The notes below the pieces were generated by a model that saw only the letters and a list, made by a program, of their open reading frames with translations, ran no database searches and was not told the origin of the DNA. A program made the translations under genes and the position numbers. Below, piece by piece: positions 27,804 through 37,071 of a DNA stretch of 64,000 bases (its first letter is position 1; every line of letters begins with the position of its first letter). Origin of the DNA: DATGMB01 sp035293845 (lineage in GTDB: Bacteria > Acidobacteriota > Terriglobia > Bryobacterales > Bryobacteraceae); the NCBI GenBank assembly GCA_035293845.1, contig DATGMB010000177.1, forward strand, positions 9,854 to 73,853. The letters are read 5' to 3'.

Positions 27804-29591
27804 CTATCGGGATTTGAGCAGCAGGTCGAGGTTGTAGCGCGCGTCGTCGTAGTCGGGCCGCAGGCGGAGGGCTTCGCGGAAATGCGACTCGGCCTCGGAT
27901 TCGCGGCCGGAAATCTGCGAGAGAACCACGCCGAGGTTGTTGTGCGCTTCGGCGTAATCCGGCGCGAGCCGCACGGCTTCTTCCAATTCCGCCGCCGCCT
28001 CGCGCGGCTTGCCCGATTTCGCCAGCGCCAGCCCGGCCTGGTAATGCTGCTCGGCGGCGATTCGCTCGAGGTTACGCCGGGCTTCGGAGTAATCGGGCTG
28101 GATGCGGAGCGCTATTTGATATTCAGCGGCGGCTTCCGGGAACCGGCCGGCCTCCGCCAACGCATTTGCCAGATTGTTGTGGGGGATGGCCGAATCGGGG
28201 AGCAGGCGCGCGGCAGTCTGCAATTCCGCGATCGCTTCCGGCAATCCGCCGGGTGTGCGCGCGAGAGCGCTGCCGAGGTCCGAATGCGCAGTGCCGGATT
28301 CGGGGCGCAGGCGGACGGCGGCGCGCAGGTGCGGGATCGCCTGCTCCAATTCGCCGGGCTGCTCCATGAGATAGGAGCCGAGGTTGTGCTCGGCGATGTA
28401 GTTGCCTTCCGTAACCTCGAGCGCGTGCGCGAAGAGCGTGCCGCTGTTCTGCCAGTAGCCGGTCTGCGTCCAGGCGGCGCCGGCGCAAGCAACGCAGATG
28501 GCGATGCCCAGCGCCCATCGCAAACGCGCCCTTCCGCGCAGCAGATCCGCCGCACCCCACGCAATCATCACGGCGAGTCCCACCATCGGAACGTACATGT
28601 AGCGATCGGCGCGGGCCTGCGCGCCCACCTGCACCAGTCCGATTACGGGAACCAGCGTGCCGAGGAACCAGAGCCAGCCGACCGCGAGGTAGGGGTAGCG
28701 CCTCCAAGCGCGCAGGACGGCGCAGGTGATCGCGGCGAGTGTGGCCGCAGCCGCCAGTACTTGCCAGAGCGGGATCGCGGCGGGATAGGGATAGAACACC
28801 GCGAGCCCGCTGGGCCAAAGCGTCTTGAGGAGATACGTGGCGTAGGAGACGAGCGCGTTCGCCAGCGCGGGCGCGCCCATCGGCTTGACCGCGCCGGCCG
28901 CGCTCTGGACGGCGTAGGTCACGATGGCTCCGGCCGCGCTGAGCGCGAACAGCGGCAGCTTTTCCCACAAGCGCCATCCGCGCTTCAGCGGCCACAGATC
29001 GAGCAGCATCAGGGTGAACGGGAGCGTGACGATCATCGGCTTCGACATCAGCCCCAGCACGAACGCCGCGAGCACCAGCCATCGACTGCCGCGCGCGTAG
29101 GCCCAGAGCGCCAGGAACCAGAAGAACGCGCAGAGCACGTCCTTACGCTCCGCCACCCACGCGACCGATTCGACGTGCAGCGGATGCAGCGCGAAGACGA
29201 ACGCCACGAACGCGCTCGGCCACACGGCAGCCGTCGCGCGGCGCAGGAAGAGGAATAGCAGCACGGCGGCGGCCGCGTGCAGCGTGACGCTGGTCAGGTG
29301 ATGCCAGCCTGCATTCATGCCGAACAAGCGCACATCCAGCATGTGGGAGAGGCGCGTGACGGGGAACCAGTTGGCGGCCTCGGCCGAAAACGCCCACCGC
29401 AGGCTGCCGGCGCGCGCGTAATCCGGATCGTCGTAGTTGACGAAGGAGGCCCGGAAGAGCTGCGCATAAACGGCGAAGGTGGCGAGGATCAGCGCGGCGC
29501 AAATCCAGACCGGCGCGAGCGAAGCCCGCACGCGCGGCTGCGGTTCGCGGGTTGCCTGGCGGGTGGATCTGGAACGGGCGGTGGCGCTCAA
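27804..29591 (-). CDS. TMTC/PMT-like membrane protein with C-terminal TPR repeats
   Basis: About 595 residues. Ten or more transmembrane helices over residues 25-390 with the TMTC-type signature LHPLHVESVAWVAERKDVLC after FVNYDDPDY, then about six TPR units (residues 400-590) such as AEAHNNLGVVLSQISGRESEAESHFREALRLRP. Related proteins are protein O-glycosyltransferase-like. The longest frame starts with TTG at 29591; a GTG at 29531 is an alternative, and neither has a clear ribosome site. The gene sits between the M14 gene (convergent) and the hybrid kinase gene. Confidence 0.88.
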   Translation of the reverse strand: MSATARSRSTRQATREPQPRVRASLAPVWICAALILATFAVYAQLFRASFVNYDDPDYARAGSLRWAFSAEAANWFPVTRLSHMLDVRLFGMNAGWHHLTSVTLHAAAAVLLFLFLRRATAAVWPSAFVAFVFALHPLHVESVAWVAERKDVLCAFFWFLALWAYARGSRWLVLAAFVLGLMSKPMIVTLPFTLMLLDLWPLKRGWRLWEKLPLFALSAAGAIVTYAVQSAAGAVKPMGAPALANALVSYATYLLKTLWPSGLAVFYPYPAAIPLWQVLAAAATLAAITCAVLRAWRRYPYLAVGWLWFLGTLVPVIGLVQVGAQARADRYMYVPMVGLAVMIAWGAADLLRGRARLRWALGIAICVACAGAAWTQTGYWQNSGTLFAHALEVTEGNYIAEHNLGSYLMEQPGELEQAIPHLRAAVRLRPESGTAHSDLGSALARTPGGLPEAIAELQTAARLLPDSAIPHNNLANALAEAGRFPEAAAEYQIALRIQPDYSEARRNLERIAAEQHYQAGLALAKSGKPREAAAELEEAVRLAPDYAEAHNNLGVVLSQISGRESEAESHFREALRLRPDYDDARYNLDLLLKSR

Positions 29592-29628
29592 CGTTTCAGT
29601 ATCGCACCGCGGCGGATGGCGCCCGAGC

Positions 29629-31191
29629 TTACGAGCTCTCCACCGAGTTGCGGCGCATATCGATCACTTCGCGGACCTTGCGCGCGAGCTCATCGGGCAG
29701 GAAGGGCTTCTGCAGAAACGCCGCGCCGGATTCCGGGATGCCGTGATGCACGATGGCTTCATCGGTGTAGCCGGAAATGTAGAGCACGCGGACATCGGGC
29801 CGCAGGCGCGTCAATTGCCGGACGAGATCGGGGCCGCTGATCTCGGGCATCACCACGTCCACTACGGCGAGGTCGATCGCGCCTTTGTGGCTGCGCGAGA
29901 TGCGGAGGGCGTCTTCGCCGCGCGTGGCTTCGAGCACGCCATAGCCCTTGGCGGTGAGCACGTCGACGATCAGCTTGCGCACCCGGGCTTCATCCTCCAC
30001 CACGAGGATCGATTCGACGCCGGTGAGCGGAACGGGCGACGACGCCTTGTCCTCGGCGCCCGCGGGCGCCTGCGTGCGGGCCGGCGGCAGGTAAATGCGC
30101 GCGGTGGTGCCGCGTCCCAACTGGCTCCAGATGCGGATGGCGCCGCCGCTCTGCCGGATGATTCCGTAAGCCGTGGCCAGCCCTAAGCCGGTGCCGCGTC
30201 CCGGGTTTTTGGTGGTGAAAAACGGCTCGAAGAGGTGGCTTTGCGTCTCTTCATCCATGCCAACGCCGGTGTCGGCAACCGAGATCACCAGATACGTGCC
30301 GGGGGCGACGCCGATCTGCGCGGCGGAAAAGCTCTCGGAAAGCTGCACGGCGCCGGTCTCGATGGTGAGCTTGCCGCCGTTGGGCATGGCGTCGCGGGCA
30401 TTCACCACCAGGTTCATGATGACCTGCTCGAGCCGGCCGGGGTCGGCCTCGACCACATCGTACGGCGCGGCGGGGATCGTCACCAGTTCAATATCCTCGC
30501 CGATCAGCCGGCGCAGGAGTTTTTCGATTTGCAGGATGAGTTCGTTGACGCGAACCAGTCGCGGTTCGAGCGGCTGGCGGCGGCTGAAAGCCAGCAACTG
30601 ATGCGTCAGCGCGCCGCCGCGCTCGGCGGAGCGGCGGATCTCTTCGAGCGCGGTGCGCTGGGAATCCTTGAGGTCGCGCGTGGCGAGCAGCATGTCGCTG
30701 TAGCCGGTGATTACCGTGAGCAGATTATTGAAATCGTGAGCCACGCCGCCGGCCAGCCTCCCGACGGCTTCCATTTTCTGCGCCTGGCGGAACTGCTCTT
30801 CGAGGCGGTTGCGGTCGCGGCGCATGGCGGCGGCGCGGAGCTCGCGCTCCACGGCGGCGTTGAGGCGCATCAGGTTGCGGCGAGTCAGGTGGTCCGCCGC
30901 GCCTGCCTTGAACAGGGTCAGGACTTCGGAATCCTTGATCTTTCCCGTGATCACGATCACCGGGAGATCGACGCCGCGGGACTGGATCATCTGCAGAGCG
31001 GCCATGGCCCCCAGCTCGCCGGGCGCGGGGTCGCAGATGGCGATGTCCCAGCTTTCGGCGAGCGCGGCGCGAAGCTGCTCTTCCGTAGGAGCGCGCCTCA
31101 GTGAGGGCTCGTAACCGCCTCGCTCCAACTCGGCGGAAACCGCGGCCGCCCCCTTTTCGCCTATGAACAGAACTCGTAACGGCTGCGCCAT
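29629..31191 (-). CDS. Hybrid histidine kinase with receivers at both ends
   Basis: 520 residues: N-terminal receiver-like domain 4-120 (Asp in DIAICDPAPG), HisKA with His in GGVAHDFNNLL, HATPase (NLVVNARDAMP as N box, DTGVGMDEE, GTGLGLATAYG), and a C-terminal receiver (Asp in LAVVDVVMPE, Lys in LQKPFLP). No membrane segment, so cytoplasmic. TGGAGAA lies just before the chosen ATG; 33 codons upstream in frame have no ribosome site. Divergent from trxB. No output partner is adjacent. Confidence 0.95.
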   Translation of the reverse strand: MAQPLRVLFIGEKGAAAVSAELERGGYEPSLRRAPTEEQLRAALAESWDIAICDPAPGELGAMAALQMIQSRGVDLPVIVITGKIKDSEVLTLFKAGAADHLTRRNLMRLNAAVERELRAAAMRRDRNRLEEQFRQAQKMEAVGRLAGGVAHDFNNLLTVITGYSDMLLATRDLKDSQRTALEEIRRSAERGGALTHQLLAFSRRQPLEPRLVRVNELILQIEKLLRRLIGEDIELVTIPAAPYDVVEADPGRLEQVIMNLVVNARDAMPNGGKLTIETGAVQLSESFSAAQIGVAPGTYLVISVADTGVGMDEETQSHLFEPFFTTKNPGRGTGLGLATAYGIIRQSGGAIRIWSQLGRGTTARIYLPPARTQAPAGAEDKASSPVPLTGVESILVVEDEARVRKLIVDVLTAKGYGVLEATRGEDALRISRSHKGAIDLAVVDVVMPEISGPDLVRQLTRLRPDVRVLYISGYTDEAIVHHGIPESGAAFLQKPFLPDELARKVREVIDMRRNSVESS

Positions 31192-31335
31192 GATTCTCCA
31201 GATCCATTCACGGCAACGTAATTTAAAGAGTAATGGAGTACACAGCATGGCGGCGCGCGAATTCCCGTGCCATTGTGACGCTATGAACAAAGGTCCATAT
31301 GGTGCGTACCGGCCGTGCTACGCTGTTGTTTCAAC

Positions 31336-32259
31336 ATGCGCAATGTGGTCATCATCGGTTCCGGCTGCGCCGGAAATACCGCCGCTATCTATACGGCGCG
31401 GGCCAATTTAAAGCCTTTGGTGGTCAGCGGGCACGAGGCCGGCGGGCAACTCTCGCTGACCACGCTGGTCGAAAACTTCCCCGGATTTCCGGAGGGCATT
31501 AACGGTCCGGACCTGGTGGAAAACATGAAGAAGCAGGCGCAGAACTTCGGCGCCGAGTTCCTCCACGGCGCGGTGCTGGATGCCGATCTCTCGCAACGAC
31601 CTTTCCGGCTCAACGTCGAGGGCGAATGGATCGAGACGCGCACGGTCATTGTGGCGTCGGGGGCGTCGGCACGCTGGCTCGGGCTGCCGAACGAGCAAAA
31701 GCTGATCGGGCATGGCGTGAGCTCCTGCGCAACCTGCGACGGCTTCTTCTACCGCGACAAGAAGATCATCGTGGTCGGCGGCGGCGATTCCGCCATGGAG
31801 GAAGCCAACTTCCTGACGCGCTTCGGCCGCGAGGTCACGCTGGTGCACCGTCGCGACGAGTTCCGCGCCTCGAAGATCATGCTGGACCGGGCGCGCCACA
31901 ATCCCAAGATCCGATTCCTCACCAACACCGTTGTGGACGATATTTTCGATGTCTCGAAGCAGCTCGTGACGGGCGTGCGGCTGCGGAATCTGAAGTCCGG
32001 CGACGTGTGGGACGAAGAGGTGGACGGGTTCTTCGTCGCCATCGGACACATTCCGAACACGCGCATTTTCCGGGGGCAGATCGAGACCGATGAGGACGGT
32101 TACATCCTCTCGAAGGGCGGCGCGCGCACCAACATCGCCGGAGTGTTCCATGCCGGGGACGTGCAGGATCGCGTCTACCGGCAGGCGATTACGGCAGCCG
32201 GCGCGGGTTGCATGGCGGCCATCGAAGTGGAGCGGTTTCTGGAAGCGGAGGGACACTAG
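31336..32259 (+). CDS. trxB: Thioredoxin reductase
   Basis: 307 residues, usual for the low-Mr enzyme, which reduces thioredoxin with NADPH through FAD. FAD motif GSGCAGNTAA (the usual Pro is Cys11), redox-active CATC at 131-134, NADPH motif GGGDSAMEEA with HRRDEFRAS, and terminal FAD segment GVFHAGDVQDRVYRQAITAAGAG. The ATG at 31336 is used because it starts the Rossmann strand; a further seven codons upstream are possible. ridA follows after three bases. Confidence 0.96.
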   Translation: MRNVVIIGSGCAGNTAAIYTARANLKPLVVSGHEAGGQLSLTTLVENFPGFPEGINGPDLVENMKKQAQNFGAEFLHGAVLDADLSQRPFRLNVEGEWIETRTVIVASGASARWLGLPNEQKLIGHGVSSCATCDGFFYRDKKIIVVGGGDSAMEEANFLTRFGREVTLVHRRDEFRASKIMLDRARHNPKIRFLTNTVVDDIFDVSKQLVTGVRLRNLKSGDVWDEEVDGFFVAIGHIPNTRIFRGQIETDEDGYILSKGGARTNIAGVFHAGDVQDRVYRQAITAAGAGCMAAIEVERFLEAEGH

Positions 32260-32262
32260 CAC

Positions 32263-32649
32263 ATGATCGAACGGGTTACTTCTACCGGCGGCCCCGCGCC
32301 GCGCGGGCCGTATTCGCTCGGGGTAAAGGCGGGCGATTTCGTTTTTGTTTCGGGGCAGGTCGGTGTGGACGCGACGACGGGGCAGCTTCCGCCGGGCGGC
32401 GTGGGGCCGGAGACGCGGCAGACGCTGCTGAACATCCAGCGCATTCTGGAGGGCGCCGGGGCGTCGCTGGCGCAAGTGGTGCGCTGCGGCGTGTTCCTGG
32501 CCGACATCGCCGATTTCCAGGCGATGAACGAGGTCTACGCGGAGTTCTTCGGCGAGGCCAAGCCGGCACGCACGACGGTACAGGTCGTCGCGATGCCGTT
32601 GAAGGCGGCGAAGGTCGAGATCGACGCCGTTGCGTACGTAGGAAAGTAG
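32263..32649 (+). CDS. ridA: RidA/YjgF/UK114 family reactive-imine deaminase
   Basis: 128 residues, full length. Family segments: GPYSLGVKAGDFVFVSGQVGVD, the trimer-interface LNIQRILEGAGASLAQVVRCGVFLADIADFQAMNEVY, and the catalytic Arg and Glu region ARTTVQVVAMPLKAAKVEIDAVAYV. RidA hydrolyses 2-aminoacrylate and related imines. GGAGGG precedes the ATG. Only three bases separate it from trxB, so they are co-transcribed. Confidence 0.95.
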   Translation: MIERVTSTGGPAPRGPYSLGVKAGDFVFVSGQVGVDATTGQLPPGGVGPETRQTLLNIQRILEGAGASLAQVVRCGVFLADIADFQAMNEVYAEFFGEAKPARTTVQVVAMPLKAAKVEIDAVAYVGK

Positions 32650-32659
32650 CGCGCCTCAA

Positions 32660-32754
32660 AACCGGACAACTTGTCCGGTTGGCGGGCTGCAAGTTACTGA
32701 AAAACCTGCGCGGGCCAGCGGAAAAACCGGACAGGCTGTCCGGCCGGCCCGCGC
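32660..32754 (+). terminator. Two palindromes with a shared CCGGACA core behind ridA
   Basis: At 32660-32680, AACCGGACAA and TTGTCCGGTT flank a single C. At 32727-32743, CCGGACAG and CTGTCCGG flank a single G, inside a larger stem GCGCGGGCC (32708-32716) with GGCCCGCGC (32746-32754). They lie between convergent genes and can end both transcripts. The repeated CCGGACA half-sites also look like protein-binding palindromes. Confidence 0.55.
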
Positions 32755-32763
32755 TTGCTTCCG

Positions 32764-35700
32764 TTACTGTCCCGCCGCGGCGCTGGCCTGAGACTGCGGA
32801 TGCGCGGCCTTGCCGGCATCCAGATGGTCCCAGTTGAGTATCGCATTGAAGGCCAGCATGTACGTGCCCTGAGACTGCCATCGCCAGAAGGGCCGGAGGG
32901 CGAACATCACGATGTGGCCCTTGCCCAGCGTGACGTCGACCGCGGCGGCCCGGCCGGCCAGGGTGTCGCCGCCGGCGAGCGTGCCGGACAGCAGCAGGTC
33001 ATTGGCGTTGGAGCCGAACTGCACCACGACCCGCGGCCGTTCTTCACTGGCCGCGGCGAATCCGCCACGGCCTCCGCCAAAGCCACCACCGCCGCCCGCG
33101 ACAGCGGCACCGCGGCCGCCACGGCCACCGCGTCCGCCCGCGGCTGGAGCCGATTCGGCGCCGGCGCTCGAAAGATCGAGCGGCGCCACGTGAATCGGCA
33201 CGGCGTTGGGAGTGATGTTCTGAGTAACATCCGTTGTGCCGCCGCGGCCCCCGCCGAAGCCGCCGCCAAATCCTCCGAATCCACCGGCGCCGGCACCGCC
33301 CGCTGCGTTCAGCACGGGATCCTGGTTGAAGTAAACGGGCAGGTCCTTGGGTTCGTAGCCGTAGGCGATGGGGCTTTTGGCGTCCGCGATCGTGGCGCGG
33401 AGGATCGAGCCGCGCGCAAATAACGATGCCGGGTGCTCCACGGTCACGCCGCTATTGAGCACGTATTCCGCCATCAGAGACGCGGTAGAGCCTTCGGTGA
33501 TCAGCGTGCCGCCCTCCTCGACGAATCTGCCGAGCTCCTGGAGCCCCTCGAATCCCATGCCGCCGCGAATATCGTCGCTCGAATCGTTCACGCCGAGGCT
33601 GGGGAACTCGTCGGTCCTCTTATAAGGCAGCGGCGTGCTGCCGGTTTTGGGGATGCCGTTGATCATGGAGGCCGCAGTGCCGCCGACGTGGGGGAAGATG
33701 ATCACGTCATATTTGGCTCGCAGGTTGCCCTCGGCGAGTTTCTGATCGGCGAAGTAAGTATACGGGACGCCGTAGTAATCGAGCGCGGCGCGGACCCAGC
33801 CTTCATCCTGCGTGCGGGACCAGGAATGGACGTAGCCGATGCGCGGCACGCGAATCTCGTGCGTCTTGACCGCGGGGGCTGAATCGACGGCCCAGGCCGA
33901 GAGGCCGAGATCGCGGATCTGCGGTTCGAGCTTCCCGCGGTCCGCATTGGGGAGGATGAAGGCGCCGGCGCGGAGTTTGTGGCCATTGAGGTCGAAATCG
34001 TCCTCGGCAACCAGAATGCGGGCATCGCGGTTCTGATAGCGGAACCGGACGAGGCTGTTATCGGCGGTGTTGCCGACGACGATGGTTCCGCCCGAGCCTT
34101 CGATGCCGCCGGGCGCCCTGACATCCGCCGTGAGCATCGTCATGGGCTGGTCGAGCACGGCCTTTTCGGTGAGCGGCGTGACTTTGACATCGCGCATGTA
34201 GGGCATGGTCCAGCCGGTGTCGTCATACGGGCGCGGATTGGCCGGCGGATAATTCTGCACGCTGAAATACATGTCGACCAGGGTGCGGTAGGGCTGATCG
34301 GCGCGGATGATGTAATCGCCCGCGGCGACGTTCGCCTTGCCGGCCTGGAACGCGGCGGAGGCCCGATGGACTTCGACGCCCTGGCGGCGCAGGTCGTTGA
34401 TCATGTCCGCTGCGTTGGCCTTGCGGTACTGCGCGGCGGGAATGAGCCAGGCATAAGTGGGTCCGTTCCTGCCCTTATCGACGGAGCGCTTGTTCTTGAG
34501 CCAGTAATTTTCGAGATAGAGCTCGCGCTCTTGCGCGACTTTGTGGAGGGCGAGCAAGAGAGCGGACTCCTGGATGTTGGTGTTATTCCGCGGACCCCAT
34601 TTGATCGACGGGAGCGGCGGATTGGGGCGATACCATTCGCGGCTGGTCGTGGTGGCGGGGAGCTGCAGGTTGGGCTGGACGTCCGGGCCGTAGCTCTGCA
34701 CTTCGTAGAAGCGCCCGAAGGAGTTGTGCGTGATCGCCATCCAGAAGAGGTAATTGGGCACCCAGCCGTCATAGAAGCCATAGGTGAAGACGCCGGGGAC
34801 GCCGCGCTTGGCCATCTCCATCACTTCGGTTTCGGCCAGCAGCCACCATTCATCGATCTGGATGGGGTCGAGCGAGACGTTGTACGGGCCGGTGCCGGTG
34901 GAAACGTAGAGGTAGGACTGCGCTTCGTGCAGGTCGTGGAGGATGGTGGGGTGCCATTCGAGGATGCCCTGCATGAAATTCTGGGTGATCTTGAGATACT
35001 GGCCCATGCCGTCGCGGTTGTTATCGTGCTGGACGTACTTACCCCAGTACATGAGCGGAAGCCGCGGGGCGCCCTGCGGCAGCTTCTTGTTGAAATAGTA
35101 GGTATCGACCTCTTTATCGCGGCCATCGACTTCGATTACCGGCGTGATGAAGGTGATGACGTTGTTGCGGATGGCCTGAATGAAGGGCGTCTCTTCGATG
35201 ATGAGGCGGTAGGCGAGTTCGATCAGCATCTCCGGCCCGCCGGTCTCGGGCGAGTGGATGCCGCTGGCCACCCAGTAGAGCGGCTTGGCGGTGTGGACGA
35301 GCTCATGCGCCTGCTGGTCGGTGATTTTGCGGGGATCGCCGAGCTTGACGAGGTCATCTTTATATTTCTCGAGGTCGCGGATCGTGGCTTCGTCGGCGAT
35401 GGCGAGGATGACCTGGTCGCGGCCCTCTTCGGTTTTGCCGATGCGCCAGAACTTCGCGCGCGGCGAGGCTTTGGCGAGGGCTTCGTAATAGCGGTAGATA
35501 TCTTCGGCGCGGGTCAGTTCGCCGGGCTTGCCGGGAATGCGGCCGAGGAACTTGAGCGGGGAGGGAACGGTATCGGAGGCCGGCATGTGGTCCACCAGCT
35601 CCGTGGTGATGCGCGGATCCTGCAGGTACTCGTGGATCAGCCGGGTATACTCCTCGTCCATTTTCTGCGGCTGCGCGGCAGAAGCTGCGGCCGGCTTTTT

Positions 35701-35787
35701 CTGCGCGGGGGCAGCATTCTTCTGCGCGGGCGCGGATACCGAGAGCAGGACGAGCGCCACGGCGGCGCAGAAAACGGCGGACTTCAT
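32764..35787 (-). CDS. Secreted M14 zinc carboxypeptidase, large acidobacterial type (paralog 2)
   Basis: 1007 residues. Signal peptide to about residue 22, then an Ala/Pro/Lys linker. Zinc motif SGIHSPETGGPEM (His and Glu) and third His in ILHDLHEAQSYLY. The order of domains equals that of the paralog at 24691-27723, including HDNNRDGMG, the GATase1-like KYDVIIFPHVGG and the terminal AFNAILNWDHLDAGK. Two glycine-rich loops (GGFGGFGGGFGGGRGG near 835 and GGRGGRGGRG near 900) stand between beta strands. GGGAGGA precedes the ATG. Acts on peptides or peptidoglycan-like material outside the cytoplasm; the exact target is unknown. Confidence 0.93.
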   Translation of the reverse strand: MKSAVFCAAVALVLLSVSAPAQKNAAPAQKKPAAASAAQPQKMDEEYTRLIHEYLQDPRITTELVDHMPASDTVPSPLKFLGRIPGKPGELTRAEDIYRYYEALAKASPRAKFWRIGKTEEGRDQVILAIADEATIRDLEKYKDDLVKLGDPRKITDQQAHELVHTAKPLYWVASGIHSPETGGPEMLIELAYRLIIEETPFIQAIRNNVITFITPVIEVDGRDKEVDTYYFNKKLPQGAPRLPLMYWGKYVQHDNNRDGMGQYLKITQNFMQGILEWHPTILHDLHEAQSYLYVSTGTGPYNVSLDPIQIDEWWLLAETEVMEMAKRGVPGVFTYGFYDGWVPNYLFWMAITHNSFGRFYEVQSYGPDVQPNLQLPATTTSREWYRPNPPLPSIKWGPRNNTNIQESALLLALHKVAQERELYLENYWLKNKRSVDKGRNGPTYAWLIPAAQYRKANAADMINDLRRQGVEVHRASAAFQAGKANVAAGDYIIRADQPYRTLVDMYFSVQNYPPANPRPYDDTGWTMPYMRDVKVTPLTEKAVLDQPMTMLTADVRAPGGIEGSGGTIVVGNTADNSLVRFRYQNRDARILVAEDDFDLNGHKLRAGAFILPNADRGKLEPQIRDLGLSAWAVDSAPAVKTHEIRVPRIGYVHSWSRTQDEGWVRAALDYYGVPYTYFADQKLAEGNLRAKYDVIIFPHVGGTAASMINGIPKTGSTPLPYKRTDEFPSLGVNDSSDDIRGGMGFEGLQELGRFVEEGGTLITEGSTASLMAEYVLNSGVTVEHPASLFARGSILRATIADAKSPIAYGYEPKDLPVYFNQDPVLNAAGGAGAGGFGGFGGGFGGGRGGTTDVTQNITPNAVPIHVAPLDLSSAGAESAPAAGGRGGRGGRGAAVAGGGGGFGGGRGGFAAASEERPRVVVQFGSNANDLLLSGTLAGGDTLAGRAAAVDVTLGKGHIVMFALRPFWRWQSQGTYMLAFNAILNWDHLDAGKAAHPQSQASAAAGQ

Positions 35788-35878
35788 GTTGTTCCTCCCT
35801 GGGAGACTTCCAAGAGTGATAGCGAAACGCGAGGGGCGATGTCAAGCGGCGCAGCTTCGCGAGGACCGCCGGGCCGCG

Positions 35879-37057
35879 TCAGTGATTCATCACCAGCATC
35901 CGCACCGAGCCTTCACCCGTGCCCGGCCATGGCTCCAGCGCCTTACCCACCACTGCGCCGAAGGCCCGCGCGCGGTCGCTCGCCCGCATGGCGACTCCGG
36001 GTGTGCTCGAGGCAACCAGCAGATCGCCGGGAACGATCGCGCCGCCTTCCGCCGAGACGCGCACGAAGACCTGCCCGGCCATGGCGACGGTGGGAGCGCC
36101 CTGCCCGCCGCTTCCGCCGATGGTGACTCCGGGCGCGAGGCCGCCCGCGCCGGAGAGCACCCCGACGACTTTCGGATCGTACGGCCCGTCAGACAGCACG
36201 ATGCCGCGCCCATCGGCAGAGGCCGAAACTACCGATCCGGGCACGAGGCCGGTGGCATCGGCGGCGTCGAAGACTTCGGCATAATCGTTGCCCTTGGTCC
36301 AGAAATAGCCCAGCTTATCGTCGCCGCTCGATCCGATCTCCGCCAGCCGGTTGCCGTCGGCATCATAGAACCAGGCGGAACCGCCGCCGCTGCCTCCCGT
36401 GCCGAAAGCCGCGGTCTTTTTTCCCTGGGCTCCGTAGATGCTCAACATGCCGCCCTTTCCAGGATCCCCCATTCCGAGAAGTGCGAGCGACTGGCCATGG
36501 AGATCGCTGAGCTCGAGCAGGCCCTGCCCCGTCGTGCTGCTGCCGATGAAGGCGACGTTCTTGTAATCGGTGTTGTAGATCCACAGCGCGCCCGGTCCCT
36601 GATTGCCGGCGCCGATCGCCACGACTTCATCCTTGGCATTCCCTCCGTAGAACCGCGCGATGCCGCCTCCGTCATTCTGCTCGATTCTGGTCCGCACTTT
36701 TCCCTTGTCGCTGAGGGTCAGGATTCCATGGCCGGAGCCACCGAGCGCGGAAACCGCCACGTTCTGCCGGTCATCGTAAATCCACAGGCCGCCGCCGTTG
36801 TATTCCCCGATATCGACCACCGTCGACCCGCCGGCATTCTTGAACTTGGCCAGACCGTTCACGAATTCGATGTTCCGGATCGAGGGGAAGGACGGCTGAG
36901 CGGCGCCGGGCTGCTGGTGTTTGAGGTTCTCGACATCCGTTTTGAGGTCGCCGACCACTTCGACGATGCTCTTGGCCTGCGGTCCACCGGGTTGCGCCAA
37001 CGCCGCAACCGGCAAGGCCAGGGTTATCGCGAGAAATCCGCATGCTTTCGTCGACAT
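35879..37057 (-). CDS. Secreted glycine-rich repeat protein with a C-terminal self-association-like module
   Basis: 392 residues: signal peptide (ALPVAALAQ), a short coiled segment (KSIVEVVGDLKTDVENL), then about eight repeats near 25 residues each (GLWIYDDRQNVAVSALG, GALWIYNTDYKNVAFIG, GMLSIYGAQGKKTAAFG, GSAWFYDADGNRLAEIG) as in a beta-helix. The last 130 residues (DPKVVGVLSGAGGLAPGV, GQVFVRVSAEGGAIVPGDLL, ASSTPGVAMRA) resemble a C-terminal module of other bacterial surface proteins and phage fibre-like proteins. Last gene of a four-gene operon, 14 bases after the peptidase gene. Function unknown; a surface role is inference. Confidence 0.8.
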   Translation of the reverse strand: MSTKACGFLAITLALPVAALAQPGGPQAKSIVEVVGDLKTDVENLKHQQPGAAQPSFPSIRNIEFVNGLAKFKNAGGSTVVDIGEYNGGGLWIYDDRQNVAVSALGGSGHGILTLSDKGKVRTRIEQNDGGGIARFYGGNAKDEVVAIGAGNQGPGALWIYNTDYKNVAFIGSSTTGQGLLELSDLHGQSLALLGMGDPGKGGMLSIYGAQGKKTAAFGTGGSGGGSAWFYDADGNRLAEIGSSGDDKLGYFWTKGNDYAEVFDAADATGLVPGSVVSASADGRGIVLSDGPYDPKVVGVLSGAGGLAPGVTIGGSGGQGAPTVAMAGQVFVRVSAEGGAIVPGDLLVASSTPGVAMRASDRARAFGAVVGKALEPWPGTGEGSVRMLVMNH

Positions 37058-37071
37058 CGTGCGTCTCCTGT

